The notes: a model not told the origin generated them from the sequence alone. A stretch of 64,000 bases of DNA from Centroberyx gerrardi (GCF_048128805.1 NC_136012.1:10390621-10454620); one strand, 5' to 3'. Counted from the stretch's first letter, positions 25,095-37,230 are shown. Program-made: numbers and translations.

Positions 25095-25300
25095 GAGAGA
25101 CACAGTGAAAGAGAGAGGGAGAGAGAGAGGGAGAAAGAGAGAGAGAGAGAGGGAGGGAGGGAGGGAGAGAGGGAGGGAGAGAGGGAGAGAGGGAGAGAGA
25201 GAGAGAGAGAGGGAGGGAGGGAGGGAGGGAGGGAGAGACAGAGAGCACAAGAAAGAGACAAAGGGAGACAGAGCACAGGAAAAAGAGATAGGGAGAAAGA
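25095..25300. repeat. GA/GGGA purine-rich simple repeat
   Basis: About 200 bp of almost pure purine (GAGA and GGGA units) on the plus strand. The long Ser/Leu/Pro or Arg/Glu reading frames over it are simple-repeat artefacts. It could form triplex or other non-B DNA. Confidence 0.9.
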
Positions 25301-25909
25301 AAATGTTGTGACTTATTTGTTAACATAAATATCTATGTGCCCAGAGAAAGCTTGCCTCAGCAGCAAACCTTTTCAGTCTTTGATAAACAACAATCACACC
25401 ACGCAGAAACAGAAGTAGATAACACAATCAATTTAATCATGTTACTATGACAGTGTTTTCCAAAATGTTTGTATATGTTAAGGAATTGAAACCCAGGTAG
25501 CCTCTATATGCATGCACGTCTAAAAGGTTAAGTCTGCCATAACAGTACCACATCAGAGGGACCTGAGGGGAAGGGGTGGGGGGCATGTATGTAAAACTAG
25601 ACAAGGTAGATTACATAATATATTCATGCAAAAATACTTATGTAGAAATATTTTGACATTTTTTATTATCATCTATCATCACAAGATTTGTTTTCTCTAG
25701 TAACCACATAAAACAATCACAAAGAATAATTGAATGCAATAATGATAAGGTAAATTTTGGAACAGTCCTGTGGAGATACAGAGACATTGCACCAAAACAA
25801 ACAGAAGGTCTTAATTGAATTCACGGGGATTATTTATCAATATTTTATGGCTTGTCATAGCTGACTCTCAGTTGACCATGTAACAAGGATGCTGTGTACC
25901 TGCCCTCAC

Positions 25910-28291
25910 CTTAGATACCCTGTCTGCACTTGTGCGCCTTAGGGTGTTTTTTTGATAGGCTGCACTTCTTTTCTTCAGTGTGTCAGTGTCTATGTTTGAG
26001 CCGAAACGGAAGTCACCTCTCCACGAGCCAGTGGTCAAAAATGAATCATATCTCTCATCTTTGAGGAGTGTCCCACAACGACTTACATCTGCGTAGCTAG
26101 GGGGGCAGTAGGTCATGGGGAAAACGGGGAGACTGGAGGTGGCCGAACGGTACACATGACCACGTCGGCAGATGCTGAAATAAATAACTCCACTGATTAA
26201 AATGAGGAAAAGAAAGGAAACGGTTGTCAGAGCAATTATCAAATACAGCGTTAAATTGTCACTGCCCTGTGATTCATTCGTAAACTCAAAGAGTTCGTTT
26301 AAAACAGGCAGTCCGTCACCAATTACTATACTGACTGTGGCAGTGGCGGAGAGAGATTCGGGCCCGTTATCCTTTACTAAAATCACGAGGGTTTGTTTTG
26401 GTTCGTCGTCCTCGAGGAATGGTCGCAGGGTTCTAATTTCACCTGTGTGCAGACCTACTGTAAACAGGTTAGGCTGCGGTGCTTTGATTATTCTGTAGGA
26501 AAGCCAAGCGTTATGCCCAGAATCAGCGTCCACGGCGACCACCTTAGTAACTAGGTAACCCTTAGGCGCTTCAATTGGCAACATATCTTCAGCAATAAAC
26601 CCGGCGGTTTGAACAGGATATAGGACTACAGGTGGGTTATCATTATGGTCCCCAATAAAAATGTTTACTGTGCAAGTAGTGGAAAGTGGAGGATCGCCTT
26701 CATCTCGAGCTGTCACTTGCATTTGGAAATGAACTGATTGTTCGTGATCAAAGAGTCGCGATGTGAAAAGCTCCCCCGTTTCTGAGTTGATGGTAAGGAA
26801 CGACGACATTTCTGGGTCCGTGTCCTTCGACACAAGGTATAATATTTTAGCATTGGATCCGTCATCAATGTCCTCTGCTTTCACTTTCATTACAAACGTG
26901 CCAACGGGTTGGTTTTCCCAAACATTCGCATTGTACTCGATTTGCGTAAAAGTTGGGGGGTTGTCATTGATATCACTGACCATGATTGTTATTAACTTTA
27001 CACTGGAGAGTGAGGGAGAGCCCGAATCAGTGGCAGTCACCGTGATGCTATACTCTGGGTGCACTTCTCTGTCTAGCATACCGTCAGTCACTAACATGTA
27101 ATAGTTCTTGACCTCTGATACCAATATAAATGGAACATTGTCTGATATTGCACACATGACCCGCCCACTATTTCCGGTGTCCAGGTCATAAACGTTAATC
27201 AGAGCCACCATAGTTCCTGGTTTGGAATCTTCAGCCACGGTGGCAGATGCCGACTTCACTTCTATCACGGGTTCGTTGTCATTCTCGTCAATAACGTCAA
27301 TTATAAGTTTACAGTGCGAGGCCTGACCGCCACCATCTTTAGCCTGGACATCCAGCTCGTGCGCACTAGCTACTTCATAGTCAATGAGACCTGCCACCCT
27401 GACCTCTCCGCTCAGCGGGTCAATTTCAAAAACTCCTCTCGTTTTGTCTGATATGTGACTGAACGAGTATGTTATTCCCCCATAAACACCTTCATCTAAA
27501 TCAGTGGCATTCAGCCTTGCGAGAACGGCCCCCCTGGCTGAGTTCTCTGGCACAGAGGCCTTATAAACTCTTTGGCTAAAAATTGGGACATTATCATTAG
27601 CGTCTAAAACACGGATATGGATGGACGCAGTTCCTGATCTGACTGGAGAGCCATCGTCAATCCCGCTGATTGTCAGTACATATTCAGCTTGTGTCTCCCG
27701 GTCCAGAGCCTTTTTTAGAACCAGTTCCGGATATGCGTTTCCATTTATTTGGGTACTCATTTCCAGTGCGAAATGTTCATTTGGAGTCAGTTTATATTCA
27801 CGAACTGAGTTGGTGTCCAGATCGGGGTCATGCGCGCTCTCCAACGGGAAGCGCCTCCCCAGAACTGTCGACTCAACTAAATCTAGCTTTATTTCTTCGG
27901 TAGCAAACACTGGGCTGTTGTCATTTATATCTTGAATATCCAAAACAAGGCTGTATACTTGAAGTGGATCTTCAAGTAGAAGCTGGTACTGTAGGACGCA
28001 GACAGTCGCTTGCGCGCACAGCTCCTCTCTGTCTATCCGCTGGCTGATCAAAAGATTGCCCGACCCGGTGTCCAGTTCACACAGCTGCCGAGTGCCCTCT
28101 GCAACAACCCGAGCTCGACGAGCATCAAGCTCCGTCACTTTCAACCCCAGATCCCGTGCAACATGCCCGATAACCGAGCTGCGCTGCATCTCCTCTGGAA
28201 GAACGTAACGAAGCTCTCCAAACGATGCATCAAAAAGGAGGCTAAACAAAGAAAAATGCAGCCACCATTTGAAGTTTATTCGCTGTCCCAT
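25910..28291 (-). CDS. pcdhg: Divergent protocadherin gamma-type variable exon V6
   Basis: 794 codons from MGQRINFKWW; upstream in-frame ATGs (to 28351) would add 20 residues before the hydrophobic leader and are less likely. The mature N-terminus is near GELRYVLPEEMQRSSVIGHV. EC1 has CAQATVC (CX5C). Linkers are DINDNSP, DANDNVP, DENDNEP, DINDNPP and DHNDNPP, the last two unlike both neighbouring groups. The membrane helix is at about 679-705. The tail is its own type: CPPSYADVSRCGTLLKDERY, then WRGDFRFG, ending in a basic stretch (LKKRSAAYQKNTLRRTSADR). The exon ends AAG before donor GTGAGG (25904-25909), also phase 0. It stands alone between two spacers of 6-9 kb and shares no homogenised block with its neighbours. 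Likely a separate gamma subtype; the mammalian counterpart is not clear to me. Confidence 0.92.
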
Positions 28292-28457
28292 TACACATCC
28301 TTTATATAGAAACAGGTGTACTGTCGGCATCATAATAGCTAAATTATACACATATGCCTATATATTCAAATATCCAACTGGAAATGCTGCTGTAATCCGC
28401 CGGTTCCCTGCTTTTCTAGCCGAGTGAAGCATGCCCTATTAGGGAGCCTGTCAGCTT

Positions 28458-28460
<3 letters not shown>

Positions 28461-28496
<36 letters not shown>

Positions 28497-28530
28497 TCTC
28501 TCACACACACACACTCACACACACACACAC

Positions 28531-28570
<40 letters not shown>
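28461..28570. repeat. Compound (TC)n-(CA)n microsatellite
   Basis: A TC run of about 40 bp followed by about 68 bp of CA with a few interruptions, placed between V6 and its promoter block. Confidence 0.9.
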
Positions 28571-28572
<2 letters not shown>

Positions 28573-28594
28573 TGGCTCTAACGCACTACTTCAG

Positions 28595-28699
28595 TAACAC
28601 TGACACAGTTAGGGTGAGACATGCCATGGATTGTGCAAGCACGAGTCAGACTTTTTAAAAGAGCGCCACCAAGAGACTAAGAGGATAATTACAATAGTG
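28595..28699 (-). promoter_or_regulatory. V6 promoter block, copy 1, with CGCT/CTCF-like site
   Basis: Contains, on the minus strand (28661-28678), TCTTGGTGGCGCTC, a good match to the CTCF/CGCT consensus. It lies about 370 bp before the V6 ATG, further than in the other exons because a CT/CA microsatellite (28461-28570) sits between. About 105 bp are repeated as copy 2. Confidence 0.7.
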
Positions 28700-28701
28700 T
28701 T

Positions 28702-28705
<4 letters not shown>

Positions 28706-28737
<32 letters not shown>
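28706..28737. repeat. (TC)n microsatellite between the V6 promoter copies
   Basis: Sixteen TC units separating the two promoter blocks. Confidence 0.9.
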
Positions 28738-28740
<3 letters not shown>

Positions 28741-28744
28741 CCAA

Positions 28745-28848
28745 TAACACTGACACAGGGCTGAGCCATATGATTGTTGCTATGCATGCACGAGTCAGAG
28801 TTTGTAAAAGAGCATCACCAAAAGACTAAGAAGATAATTACAATAGTG
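28745..28848 (-). promoter_or_regulatory. V6 promoter block, copy 2 (CpG lost)
   Basis: Tandem copy of 28595-28699, same order and orientation, separated by a (TC)n run. The aligned core reads GGTGATGCTC on the minus strand, so the CGCT core is TGCT here. Confidence 0.65.
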
Positions 28849-28897
28849 GACAGTATGCTATAATATCAAATTGGTCTACAATTGACACAGTTTAGCA

Positions 28898-29181
28898 GGT
28901 ATCACTTTACGCTACAGCTCTCTAGTTAATGATTAATTGTGTAGTTAATCATTTAATAACCACTAATTTATATATTATTTAGCTACTCACTACCTCTTAG
29001 TCACCATTAAGTAATATGTTGATAAGTGATTAAGCACTTATTAATGAATCAAGAATGACATCATTACAGTTTAATTTATCATTATGTCAGTTTATTTTTT
29101 CATTAGCTGTCAGGTAGCCACTGGTAACTGTTGTAATTGCTAATGAACTGTGTAGTATATATGTTCATATAAAGAAGTAAC
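28898..29181. mobile_element. Possible fold-back MITE
   Basis: Begins GGTATCACTTTA and ends TAAAGAAGTAAC, roughly inverted. The AT-rich interior is weakly self-complementary. The termini resemble those of the element at 40105. Low confidence. Confidence 0.3.
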
Positions 29182-29581
29182 ATGGGAACATACCAGCAGT
29201 TATATGTTGGTTCGGCTAATTACACTTTAAGAGGGTGAAATTTGATTGTGAAAAAAGTCGCTTTTTTCCCATGATAATGTCAGTACCACAAATAATGGTC
29301 AGTCTATAAAAAGAAGTTTCTTTTACAAAACACTAATGACATAGTACAGACCTTAGTTTAGTTACCTTAAAAGAATTGAAAACAGAATTGAGACCATTTT
29401 TTTCAAAGGACAATGATAGAACCAGAATATAACTGTCTAAAAAAGTATCACAAATGTTTACAAAATGTATACTAAGCCTTCTGTTTTGTTTAATAAAAAT
29501 GTAATTAATTCTTGTTTTGATTATTGAACTCATTTAGAATATTTGATGATTGATAATGTATGGTGATTTTCCACTTTAATT

Positions 29582-29629
<48 letters not shown>

Positions 29630-29632
29630 TGC
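29582..29632. repeat. (TG)n microsatellite
   Basis: About 50 bp of TG with one TA interruption, directly before a 40-bp palindrome. Confidence 0.9.
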
Positions 29633-29645
29633 GGGATATCCACAC

Positions 29646-29685
29646 ATCATGCTATCCCTTTATCATGATAAAGGGATAGCATGAT
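29646..29685. repeat. Perfect 40-bp palindrome
   Basis: Two 19-base arms (left arm beginning ATCATGCTATCCCTTTATC) meet at a central AT; every base pairs. It lies about 13 bp beyond the TG run. Confidence 0.9.
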
Positions 29686-30099
29686 AAAGAAGATAATGGG
29701 GGACGTTTGAAGATGAGCAGGTGGGCGTAATTAGTGTAAGTAACATAACTACTGATATAAAATAATGGAAAATGTACAGTACTAAATTACTTTAATTTAC
29801 AGGTCTAATCTGTGGAGAGTAGATAGAAAATAGTTGGAAAATAAACAGTAATATGTTTCAATGAAGCTGTGTGTATGAGAATGACAGGTCATCTATTTTC
29901 CCTGTAATTAGTACATAATGCCACAGTTCTTTCCAGGAAACTTCCTAAGAAATGAAAAGTTATTACTCCTCTCAAGGAAATTACTAGGAAATTGCGGACC
30001 TATAAAATAAAGCGTTACCAACTTCTATCATAAAGACTTACAATCTGATAAAGCACAGCAAAACTTTACACATAAGACCTTGAGGGAAAACCCGGATAA

Positions 30100-33000
30100 A
30101 CTACTGTCTGACTTCAGAAGAAAGATGAAGGATGGCTAAATTCACATTTAAAAATGTGACCTTCTTTTCTACACCCAGGACCTATCTGCTTGGCATACTG
30201 CCATTTACACCGGCTTGCCATGGACATCTAAAAGGGGATCTCAAAAGGAGGAAAAAATTACAATTGAAATGCAAGACAGCAAAACAACAATAAATGTTTT
30301 TCCATAATGGAAAAGTTATGGTTCAAGGCTCACCAGAAAACATTGACACCTTCCAAAGAGGATTCTGCTCACTAAAAGAAGAGGCAGAGAAATATAAAAA
30401 AAAAAATCTGTAACCCTAGTTGCTATAACATTAATTCCATCACATAGTTGACTGATACTCATTTTGCAGTGGAGGGTCTGGGTATGGGAGCTGAATATGC
30501 AGCAACCCAGATCCTCCTCTGTCAAGGCACTGACACACACTCACACACACACACACTTAGACTCATACACACACTTAGACTCATACTCAGGGCAGGGAAT
30601 ATAATATAACATTGATATTTATCTTGATGCTTTGGCAACATTGTAAACTTTCATGCCAAAAACAAAAAAAAAGAATTAAATAGAATTGGGGGAAAAAAAA
30701 AAAAAAGAGTGATGTGGGAATTGAAGACAAGACATCTATGAATGCTCCCCCAAGATACCTGAGAGACTTCAAACATTTAGAGGAGGTGAACATGAACCTT
30801 CATATGGAATTAAAAAGAGTGGAGGAGCTATTAAATCGAGACCTGCAATACCAGGCCTTAGAGTAACAATTAGAAGAGATAGAGAAGACTGAACTGTTGC
30901 AACACCACAGGAGACACCCACTTCTCCTGCCAGCCCTCTTCAGACTGCCCAGTGCCTCCACAACTCCACACCTCATCCTAGAGTAGGACACAGCACCAAG
31001 CAACCGCAGCAAACCTCACGGTTACTGACAGTACAGAGGACACACACCTTGGGAAGTAAAAAGGTAAGAGAGAAGTATTTATATACTATGTGACTCCAAT
31101 AGAAAATATCTCAAATTTCTGGCTAAAAAGCTCTGGTGTGCAACAACCATGTCTGCTGTGAAACTGCGGATTAATCCAAGATAAAAAATTCCAACATGAG
31201 TCATCATCCAGATGGGGACAAACATCCTGACCATGAGAAAAGTGGATGTTGCAAAAGCTTTGATCAACAGCAACAGAGGCGTACCAATCAGCCAAAATTA
31301 TCCTATCAACTCTGATGTACCCCAAAGAATCATTTGTGGCAATAATGTAGAAATGTCCCGTAGCTGCGTATTAATGTCGAATGTCATAACTATCATAACC
31401 ACCTTTATGATCACATCCATCTGAACAGGAAGACAGTGGGACTATTTGCCAGGATGTAAAAGGACATCACTCTGGATCACTCTGAATAAAGCAAAGCCAT
31501 GTCAAGCTTTCACACAGGGGAGCCATTTGACATAAAACACCCCCAGTACCACCAAACAGAAGATAACACTTAATCCACGACTGACTCTCCAGGTGGAGAG
31601 TTATGCTGCAGGAGCAGCCAAGGGACTCTCTATCCACACCTCTGATACAAAGAAGATAAAAGGCCCAGCACCCAGCATGCTGCATTACCAGTGCCCACCA
31701 ACTCCCATTATTCCCACCACAGATGGACTGCAGACCTCACTAGCACCTAGGCCTATATGTGATCTGATTAAAGTATCACTACCCCACTGACACAAAGTAG
31801 AAATGGACAACACCCATATAACCCCCCCCCCCCCCCCCCCCCCCCCAAGCAAATACACTGATGCAGGTTTAGACTTAACATAGTTTTAATAGACCAGTTT
31901 AGAGAGATTAATAGATACATCACTGTTAGAATAACTTTGGATAATTTGAATTTCCCTGTAAACTCAAACAATAATCTATGGGCTCCTTTATAGTAACTAG
32001 AATAGATGAGGTCTGCCATCAGTTTGTATTAACAAATCCATGAACATTGAATTTACACAGAGTTTAGAAAACATGTATATATCTATACCATGAAATATGG
32101 TGTGGTGCAGATGCATCCATCCACTGCCCAACACGATATAAAGAAATTATTGTTCCCTCCCTTAAAAACACCAACAATAAATGTGGAAGGACCTCTGGTG
32201 GTATTATCTGGGATAAATAAAATCTGGAGCATGTGTTATCACCATTTGAAAGAGTTGAATCACATATATGGCTTCAGATAGAGCAAGCAAATCACCAGCT
32301 GCTATTTCTATGTGCTGCATATGTACCACCATGTGAATCCCCTTACTACAGAGAGGATTGTTTTGACAATCTTCAAAAGGAAGCCTCTCAATTCCAATCT
32401 CAATAGTAGGTGCTCATATGTGGGGATTTAAATGCAAGAACCGATAAAGAAATTGATTACACTGATAATGTAGGTAATGACCACATCCTCTTTCAAACCC
32501 CTATGGAAATACAGTATATCCACATATTTCACACAGAAACAAATGTGATGATATAGGAAACTTCACTAATCAATGCCTTTGTAGTCAAGCCAGAGCTCCC
32601 AATCTATGACCACTCCCAAACTGTTTTATATCTAAAATAATATGAAAAATCCTCTAGTGATTGTAAACAAAGTATAAATGGACAGAGGCTATGAAGAGTT
32701 TGCATCTAACATGAACCATGCTGAAATTATACACGTTAGATATTTTCCAAAACACAATTTATCTCTCTGTCCCTGAGCAAGTAAACTCAGCTATAATACA
32801 CATCAGTAATGAACTTAATAAATAAATATAACAGACTCAAAAGAAGAAAAAGTCAAAATTTGTGAAAGAATGGTTTGACCGATAATGTGATTCCTCTCAA
32901 CTGATGTTGAGGTTGCTTTCAAATAAAAAACACACAGCCAGCCAACCAAGCACTACACCATGAGTACACATTGATGTTGACATCAGACAAGAAACTCCTG

Positions 33001-34010
33001 AAAAATAAAGAGGGCACATACGAACACCAAAGTTTGCCAAATTAAAGAGGCTGTTCACAACAATATATTTGGGGAAATATATAAAAGATTAGGTAACAGA
33101 TTTAGATGAATTAAAAGAGCAGATTAAGACATTAAAGCCAAAAAAATAAAATAATTTGGACCAGATAATATTAACAATGAAATGTTGAAACTAAAGTAGC
33201 CCTAAACTGCTAGGTGCATTGTTGAAATGATTCAATCTTGTACTTAAGTGTTGGTATCCAGCAATCTGAAATGAAGAAATTAAAACAGGAATAAATTTGA
33301 CCCTAACAATTATTGAGGCTATGTGTTTGCAACAATTTGGGAAAGTTTTTTTGTGGTATCATTGACAAAAAAATCAGACCTTCTTTATAGAGCATATCTT
33401 CACTAGAAGCCAAATTGCCTTTCTCCCTGAAAACTGGAAATCTGATTACATCTATTCTCCCCATACGCTTATCAACCAAAATTTGAACACACACAAGATA
33501 AAAACATTTGCTTGTTTTGTAGATTTTAAGAAGGCATTTGATGAAGTACTCCAAAATGGCACTGGAGGAAAAGTGTGCAATGCCAATGAAATATCTATGT
33601 ACACAATGAGTGCAGTGTCAAAATTGGAAGTAGGAGAACTGTACATTTTACTCAAAGATCTGGCAACGATGTTGGAAAAATCTGCAGTCCCTGGCCTCAT
33701 CTTACATGACATGGAGGTGAAATGTTTGCTTTACGCTGTTGATCCTGTCATCTACATCAGAAGGATTACAAGAATGTATAACCCTTGTAGAGAAATATTG
33801 TTACAGATGGGCTCTAACAGTCAATCTGGACAAAAACACTTATGGTTTTCTAGGGAAAACAAATACAACTTATTTTACACAGGACTCCCATTGAAGCATA
33901 GCACAAGGTATAATTACCTTGGTCTGGAAATAAGCTCCCCTGGGAGTTTTGGCTGGGCTATAAAGGCATTAAAGCTTGGGTACGCAACTTATTTGGCAAA
34001 AATGTCATAA
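30100..34010 (+). mobile_element. Degenerate non-LTR retrotransposon (LINE), CR1/L2-like
   Basis: Decayed fragments occur in the order expected for a LINE. Around 30295-30390 an ORF1-like piece reads INVFHNGKVMVQG. At about 31085-31440 there are fragments like the esterase (SGNH) part of CR1/L2 ORF1 (CDSNRKYL, LWCATTMSAVKL, VIIQMGTN, LYDHIHLNRK). At about 32310-32490 is the apurinic endonuclease (CAAYVPPCESPYY, then VLICGDLNART). At about 33110-34010 is reverse transcriptase (QIAFLPENWKSDYIY, FACFVDFKKAFDEV, a degraded YADD box as LLYAVDPVIY, then YNYLGLEISSPGSF). Frame changes are frequent and the C-terminus is missing. The YADD Asp replaced by Val alone makes it inactive. Clade is inferred from the esterase-type ORF1. 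The 5' end is uncertain. Confidence 0.75.
31822..31846. repeat. Poly-C tract, 25 bp
   Basis: Uninterrupted C run inside the LINE remnant; a likely sequencing or length-variation hotspot. Confidence 0.9.
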
Positions 34011-34409
34011 TACCTTTTCAGCTATCAGTATTTCAAATGGTCTGAGAGAAGATGTGGCCTCTGTCATAGCCTCTGCCTATTTTTTCAGGCTCTCCAAAAT
34101 CTCACAGCTCCCAGTAGGCCTTATCATGCGAGCTCTCTACGAAGAGGTGTCCCTACTGCCTGTCAATCACGCTTGCACATAGCTCAGTTTAGTCCTGATC
34201 ACCCTGCAAACTGCAGAGAGAAAACAAATATATCCACAGAACAGGAGTTGTGAAACAGCCTTAATGCAAACTGAATACTGGGACTGGAATAAACTTGTGT
34301 TAAGCAAGTGAGTTATTTTTCCCATGGCACAAGACATGTTCATCAGGAAGGCCACATTCAGGTCAGTCAGTCAACTGGTATTAGGTAGCAATAGCTTTGC
34401 AACTGTGGT

Positions 34410-34700
34410 AGCTAATCTATGTGTGACAAAAAAATATTGTTTTTCTGGCTAATATTTCACACAACTAGACTGAGCTAGCAGAGCTGGGTTTTGCATTAAA
34501 GGTTTGGAATTTATTAAGTTTGTACTTTGCTAAAAAAGTGGCACCCTCTCCCCTGTATAGAGTGAACCTTGCTTGCACACTGTTGGTATCACAATGTGTG
34601 TTTGTAACTGCTTGCAATGGCTTATCTATGGTGACAAAAAATATTTTTGCTGGTGAATGCTTTTAGTAACAACTAGATTGAGCAAAAACAAAAATCCAGT
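34410..34700. repeat. Diverged direct repeat
   Basis: Strings like CTAATCTATGTGTGACAAAA and ACAACTAGACTGAGC near 34410-34480 recur near 34620-34690. Two old copies of an unrecognised unit of about 210 bp. Confidence 0.4.
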
Positions 34701-34979
34701 TGAAATCTTTCAATTGGAATTCTGTAAGTCTTTGTTGGGTGTCATACAAATACTTAAAATGATGCATGTAGAGCAAAACTGGGACTGGGACTTTTCCACT
34801 TGTGTACAGAATAATTATGTTGCTATTTTCTATCTAATGGACTAACTATTTTCTGATGCACTGAAATGCTTTGGCAATATTGACTCTCTTCCATTCATGC
34901 CAAAAAAGCTTATTTAAACTGAATTTAAAATTGTTACAAAACCCCAAAACACTGATGCAATACTGTTGAGGGAGAACTG

Positions 34980-36140
34980 TAACTATAATATGTCTCCTAT
35001 AATTATAATTACATCTGAGCAGGAGCTACAGAAAGGTAAGATCATTGAGCTATAAAATGGCAAATCCATGGGAACAGTATATGTACATATAAAAAGCAGC
35101 ATTCCTTTTTCTTGAGAAAGGACTATAAGTGCCCGTGTCAGCTTGGACCAAGACAATAGACAGGTTATGCCTGATACAGTCTGATACAATATATGCCATT
35201 TACAATATTGGTCCACTGACCTACTGTAGGTGGATCTTTTGAAAGCCAGCATCTTGTGATGGCTTTTTTAGTTGCTGCCATGAATATTTTCAAAAGATAT
35301 TTATCAGTGTTATTTACATCTTTAGGTATGTTTCCTAAGTAAAAAGAAGAAAGATCCACCTCATATTCCAGAACTTTGGTGACTATTCTTCTGATCTTCC
35401 TCCAAAATGGTCCTATGACTGGGCAAGTCCAAAAGATATGAGCGTGATCCACCATCAGATACCCATATTATCTCCAACAATAGTTCTGTGTGCCCATTTG
35501 TTTAGATTTCTGCTTTGGTGTAATAAATAAATTACCAAATTTTTACAACATATCTCTCCAACTGAATTGGTGGAGCTAATCTGAGCAATACAGGCATCAG
35601 ACCATGCCTCCTGAGTTATTTTGATATTTAAGTCCTTCTCCCATTTGCTTTTTAGTTAGTAGTTAGAATTGTTTTTCAATGGTAGGAGATTTGCCAATGG
35701 TCCTTTTTGTGCTTTCTGACTTATATGCACTAAAAAATAATTGTGATAGCGGAGAGAACATCTGGGTCGGGTATTTTTATTTCCTTCTCGTAATAGTGGC
35801 AGATTTGCAAATATAAAAGTCCTGCTGCTTCAGGTCATAATTTTCACATAGAGTATGAAAACTCTCCAATTCTTTGTCCTTTACAATCTGACAATAGACA
35901 GGGGTAAAATCTGGGCCATATGTAGGCCATCTAATCATTTTGATTTCCTTTTGAATTGAGTAGCCAGTCAATTTACTTAGTTTATCATACTCCTCTCTTC
36001 TTATAGTACAACCCAAGACTGATTGTAGAGGTCTATCTAATAGAGACATTTCAGTTTCCTTTCATTTTGCCTCATATTCAGCATTGCACCAGCAAATCAG
36101 TGGTCTGAGCTGAGCTGCTATATAATAATCCTTCAAACAT
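34980..36140 (-). mobile_element. L1-like LINE, 3' ORF2 remnant
   Basis: On the minus strand the C-terminal part of an L1-type ORF2 is readable in pieces: DYYIAAQLRPLICWCNAEYE (near 36060-36120), the stretch MSLLDRPLQSV onward (35777-36049), and HIFWTCPVIGPFWRKI followed by FYLGNIPKDV and AATKKAITRCWLS (35165-35455). These motifs are typical of the end of fish L1 ORF2. The reverse transcriptase core is absent, so this is a 5'-truncated, decayed insertion, opposite in direction to the LINE before it. Confidence 0.7.
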
Positions 36141-36766
36141 GGCGGAGCTTTAGCAGATGCTCTTGTCAGTTGAAGACCACTACTCTCCTCTGCAGAACAC
36201 TGACTAATTTTCATACTTGACTCTTCAAGTGTGTGCCTGTATTAAACTTTATTAAAGTTGTTGTGAGAGTTCATCCCCAACAATATGCTACAATATTGAT
36301 TGTTGTATTGTGTTGTCTTACAGGAATCCAGACATGATGTCATGTTGACAAGTAATGCCACCTACATTAATAATTCTTCACATGATCTTGCAAAAAGGGT
36401 TTTTTGATTTTAGGGTTAGCTTTTTTTTTTTCTATTCAATTTTGGTATTCCCACTTAAATCCAAATAAAAAATTATAGTAAATCCTATCATATTATTCAT
36501 GCACATACATTTCAGCCTAGTGAAAATGAGATGACCAGATGAACAAGAATTAGAATAAGCAAATATAATTGCAAGTATTAAAGAATTGATGAAGAGAAAG
36601 CCACTCAATGGGGACAAGAGTTAAAATGTATCTGCACTGGTAAGGGCAAACAACAGAACACTTACATTATCACTCAAGTTTGTGAGTGTCAAGCTTAAGC
36701 AGTAAACTGAAATAGTTTCACTCAAAGAAAAAAGAAAAGTGTGTATTTTTGGCTTTCTCTCAGTAG

Positions 36767-36797
36767 CCACTTTATAAAGTGGCCACTTTATAAAGTG
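36767..36797. repeat. Tandem pair of short palindromes
   Basis: CCACTTTATAAAGTGG is followed at once by CCACTTTATAAAGTG. Possibly the nested ends of a Tc1-type element; no body is seen. Confidence 0.5.
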
Positions 36798-37230
36798 CAC
36801 TGCTTTAGAGGTCTCTCATGTCAAAGAGACGTTGTCTATTCATAAAATAAAGGATCAATGAAGTAAAACCACTAAAGGACCAACCAACAAAAACGAATTT
36901 GTTCAATCTCGAAATTATTCAAAAAAAATTGATCAAGCCCAGCACATTTTTCCAGAGCACACACTGTCCTATGCGCACTGAATTAACAGATTGGTCACCC
37001 TAAGTCTTACCTTAGGGGATCCCTCAGACTCTCCAGAGTTTTTGTCAACATGAGGACAACCATAAATTCTTATGAACAGCATGGTCTGGACAACACAAAA
37101 CGATTGTTTCTATTCATCTACAAAATAAGTAAAAAGAAAAAAAAGGAAATATTTTAAACAAAACTGTAAATAGACTGACTCAGCAAGTTTTACAAATATT
37201 GTCCAATTGAAATCTGAAACCTGCTCCTAC

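Larger units (their letters stand above)
19455..25909. other. Long spacer V7-V6, repeat-rich, no host gene
   Basis: About 6.4 kb. It holds the V7 promoter, a TTAA-flanked MITE (20448-20900), a Tc1-like remnant (21383-21953), imperfect direct repeats near 22410-22740, a CA microsatellite and a GA-rich block. 19,740-20,440, 21,960-22,400 and 22,740-25,080 otherwise show no coding frame of protein-like composition. I see no RNA gene. Confidence 0.6.
28292..37230. other. Long spacer V6-V5, LINE-rich, no host gene
   Basis: About 8.9 kb. It holds the duplicated V6 promoter, microsatellites, a fold-back-like AT-rich element, a perfect palindrome, a CR1/L2-like LINE remnant (about 30.1-34.0 kb) and an L1-like remnant (about 35.0-36.1 kb). 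36,150-37,180 shows only AT-rich sequence and a doubled short palindrome. No intact gene. Confidence 0.6.

Noticed and set aside
25042-25328. Open frames rich in Ser/Leu/Pro or Arg/Glu
   Set aside because: They lie wholly on the GA/GGGA simple repeat.
33483-34010. The 175-residue frame as a host gene
   Set aside because: It contains the reverse transcriptase signature FVDFKKAFDEV and YNYLGLEIS, so it is LINE debris.
19455-37230. tRNA, snRNA or microRNA genes in the long spacers
   Set aside because: No cloverleaf with A/B boxes or other RNA signature was found by eye; a covariance-model scan was not possible.
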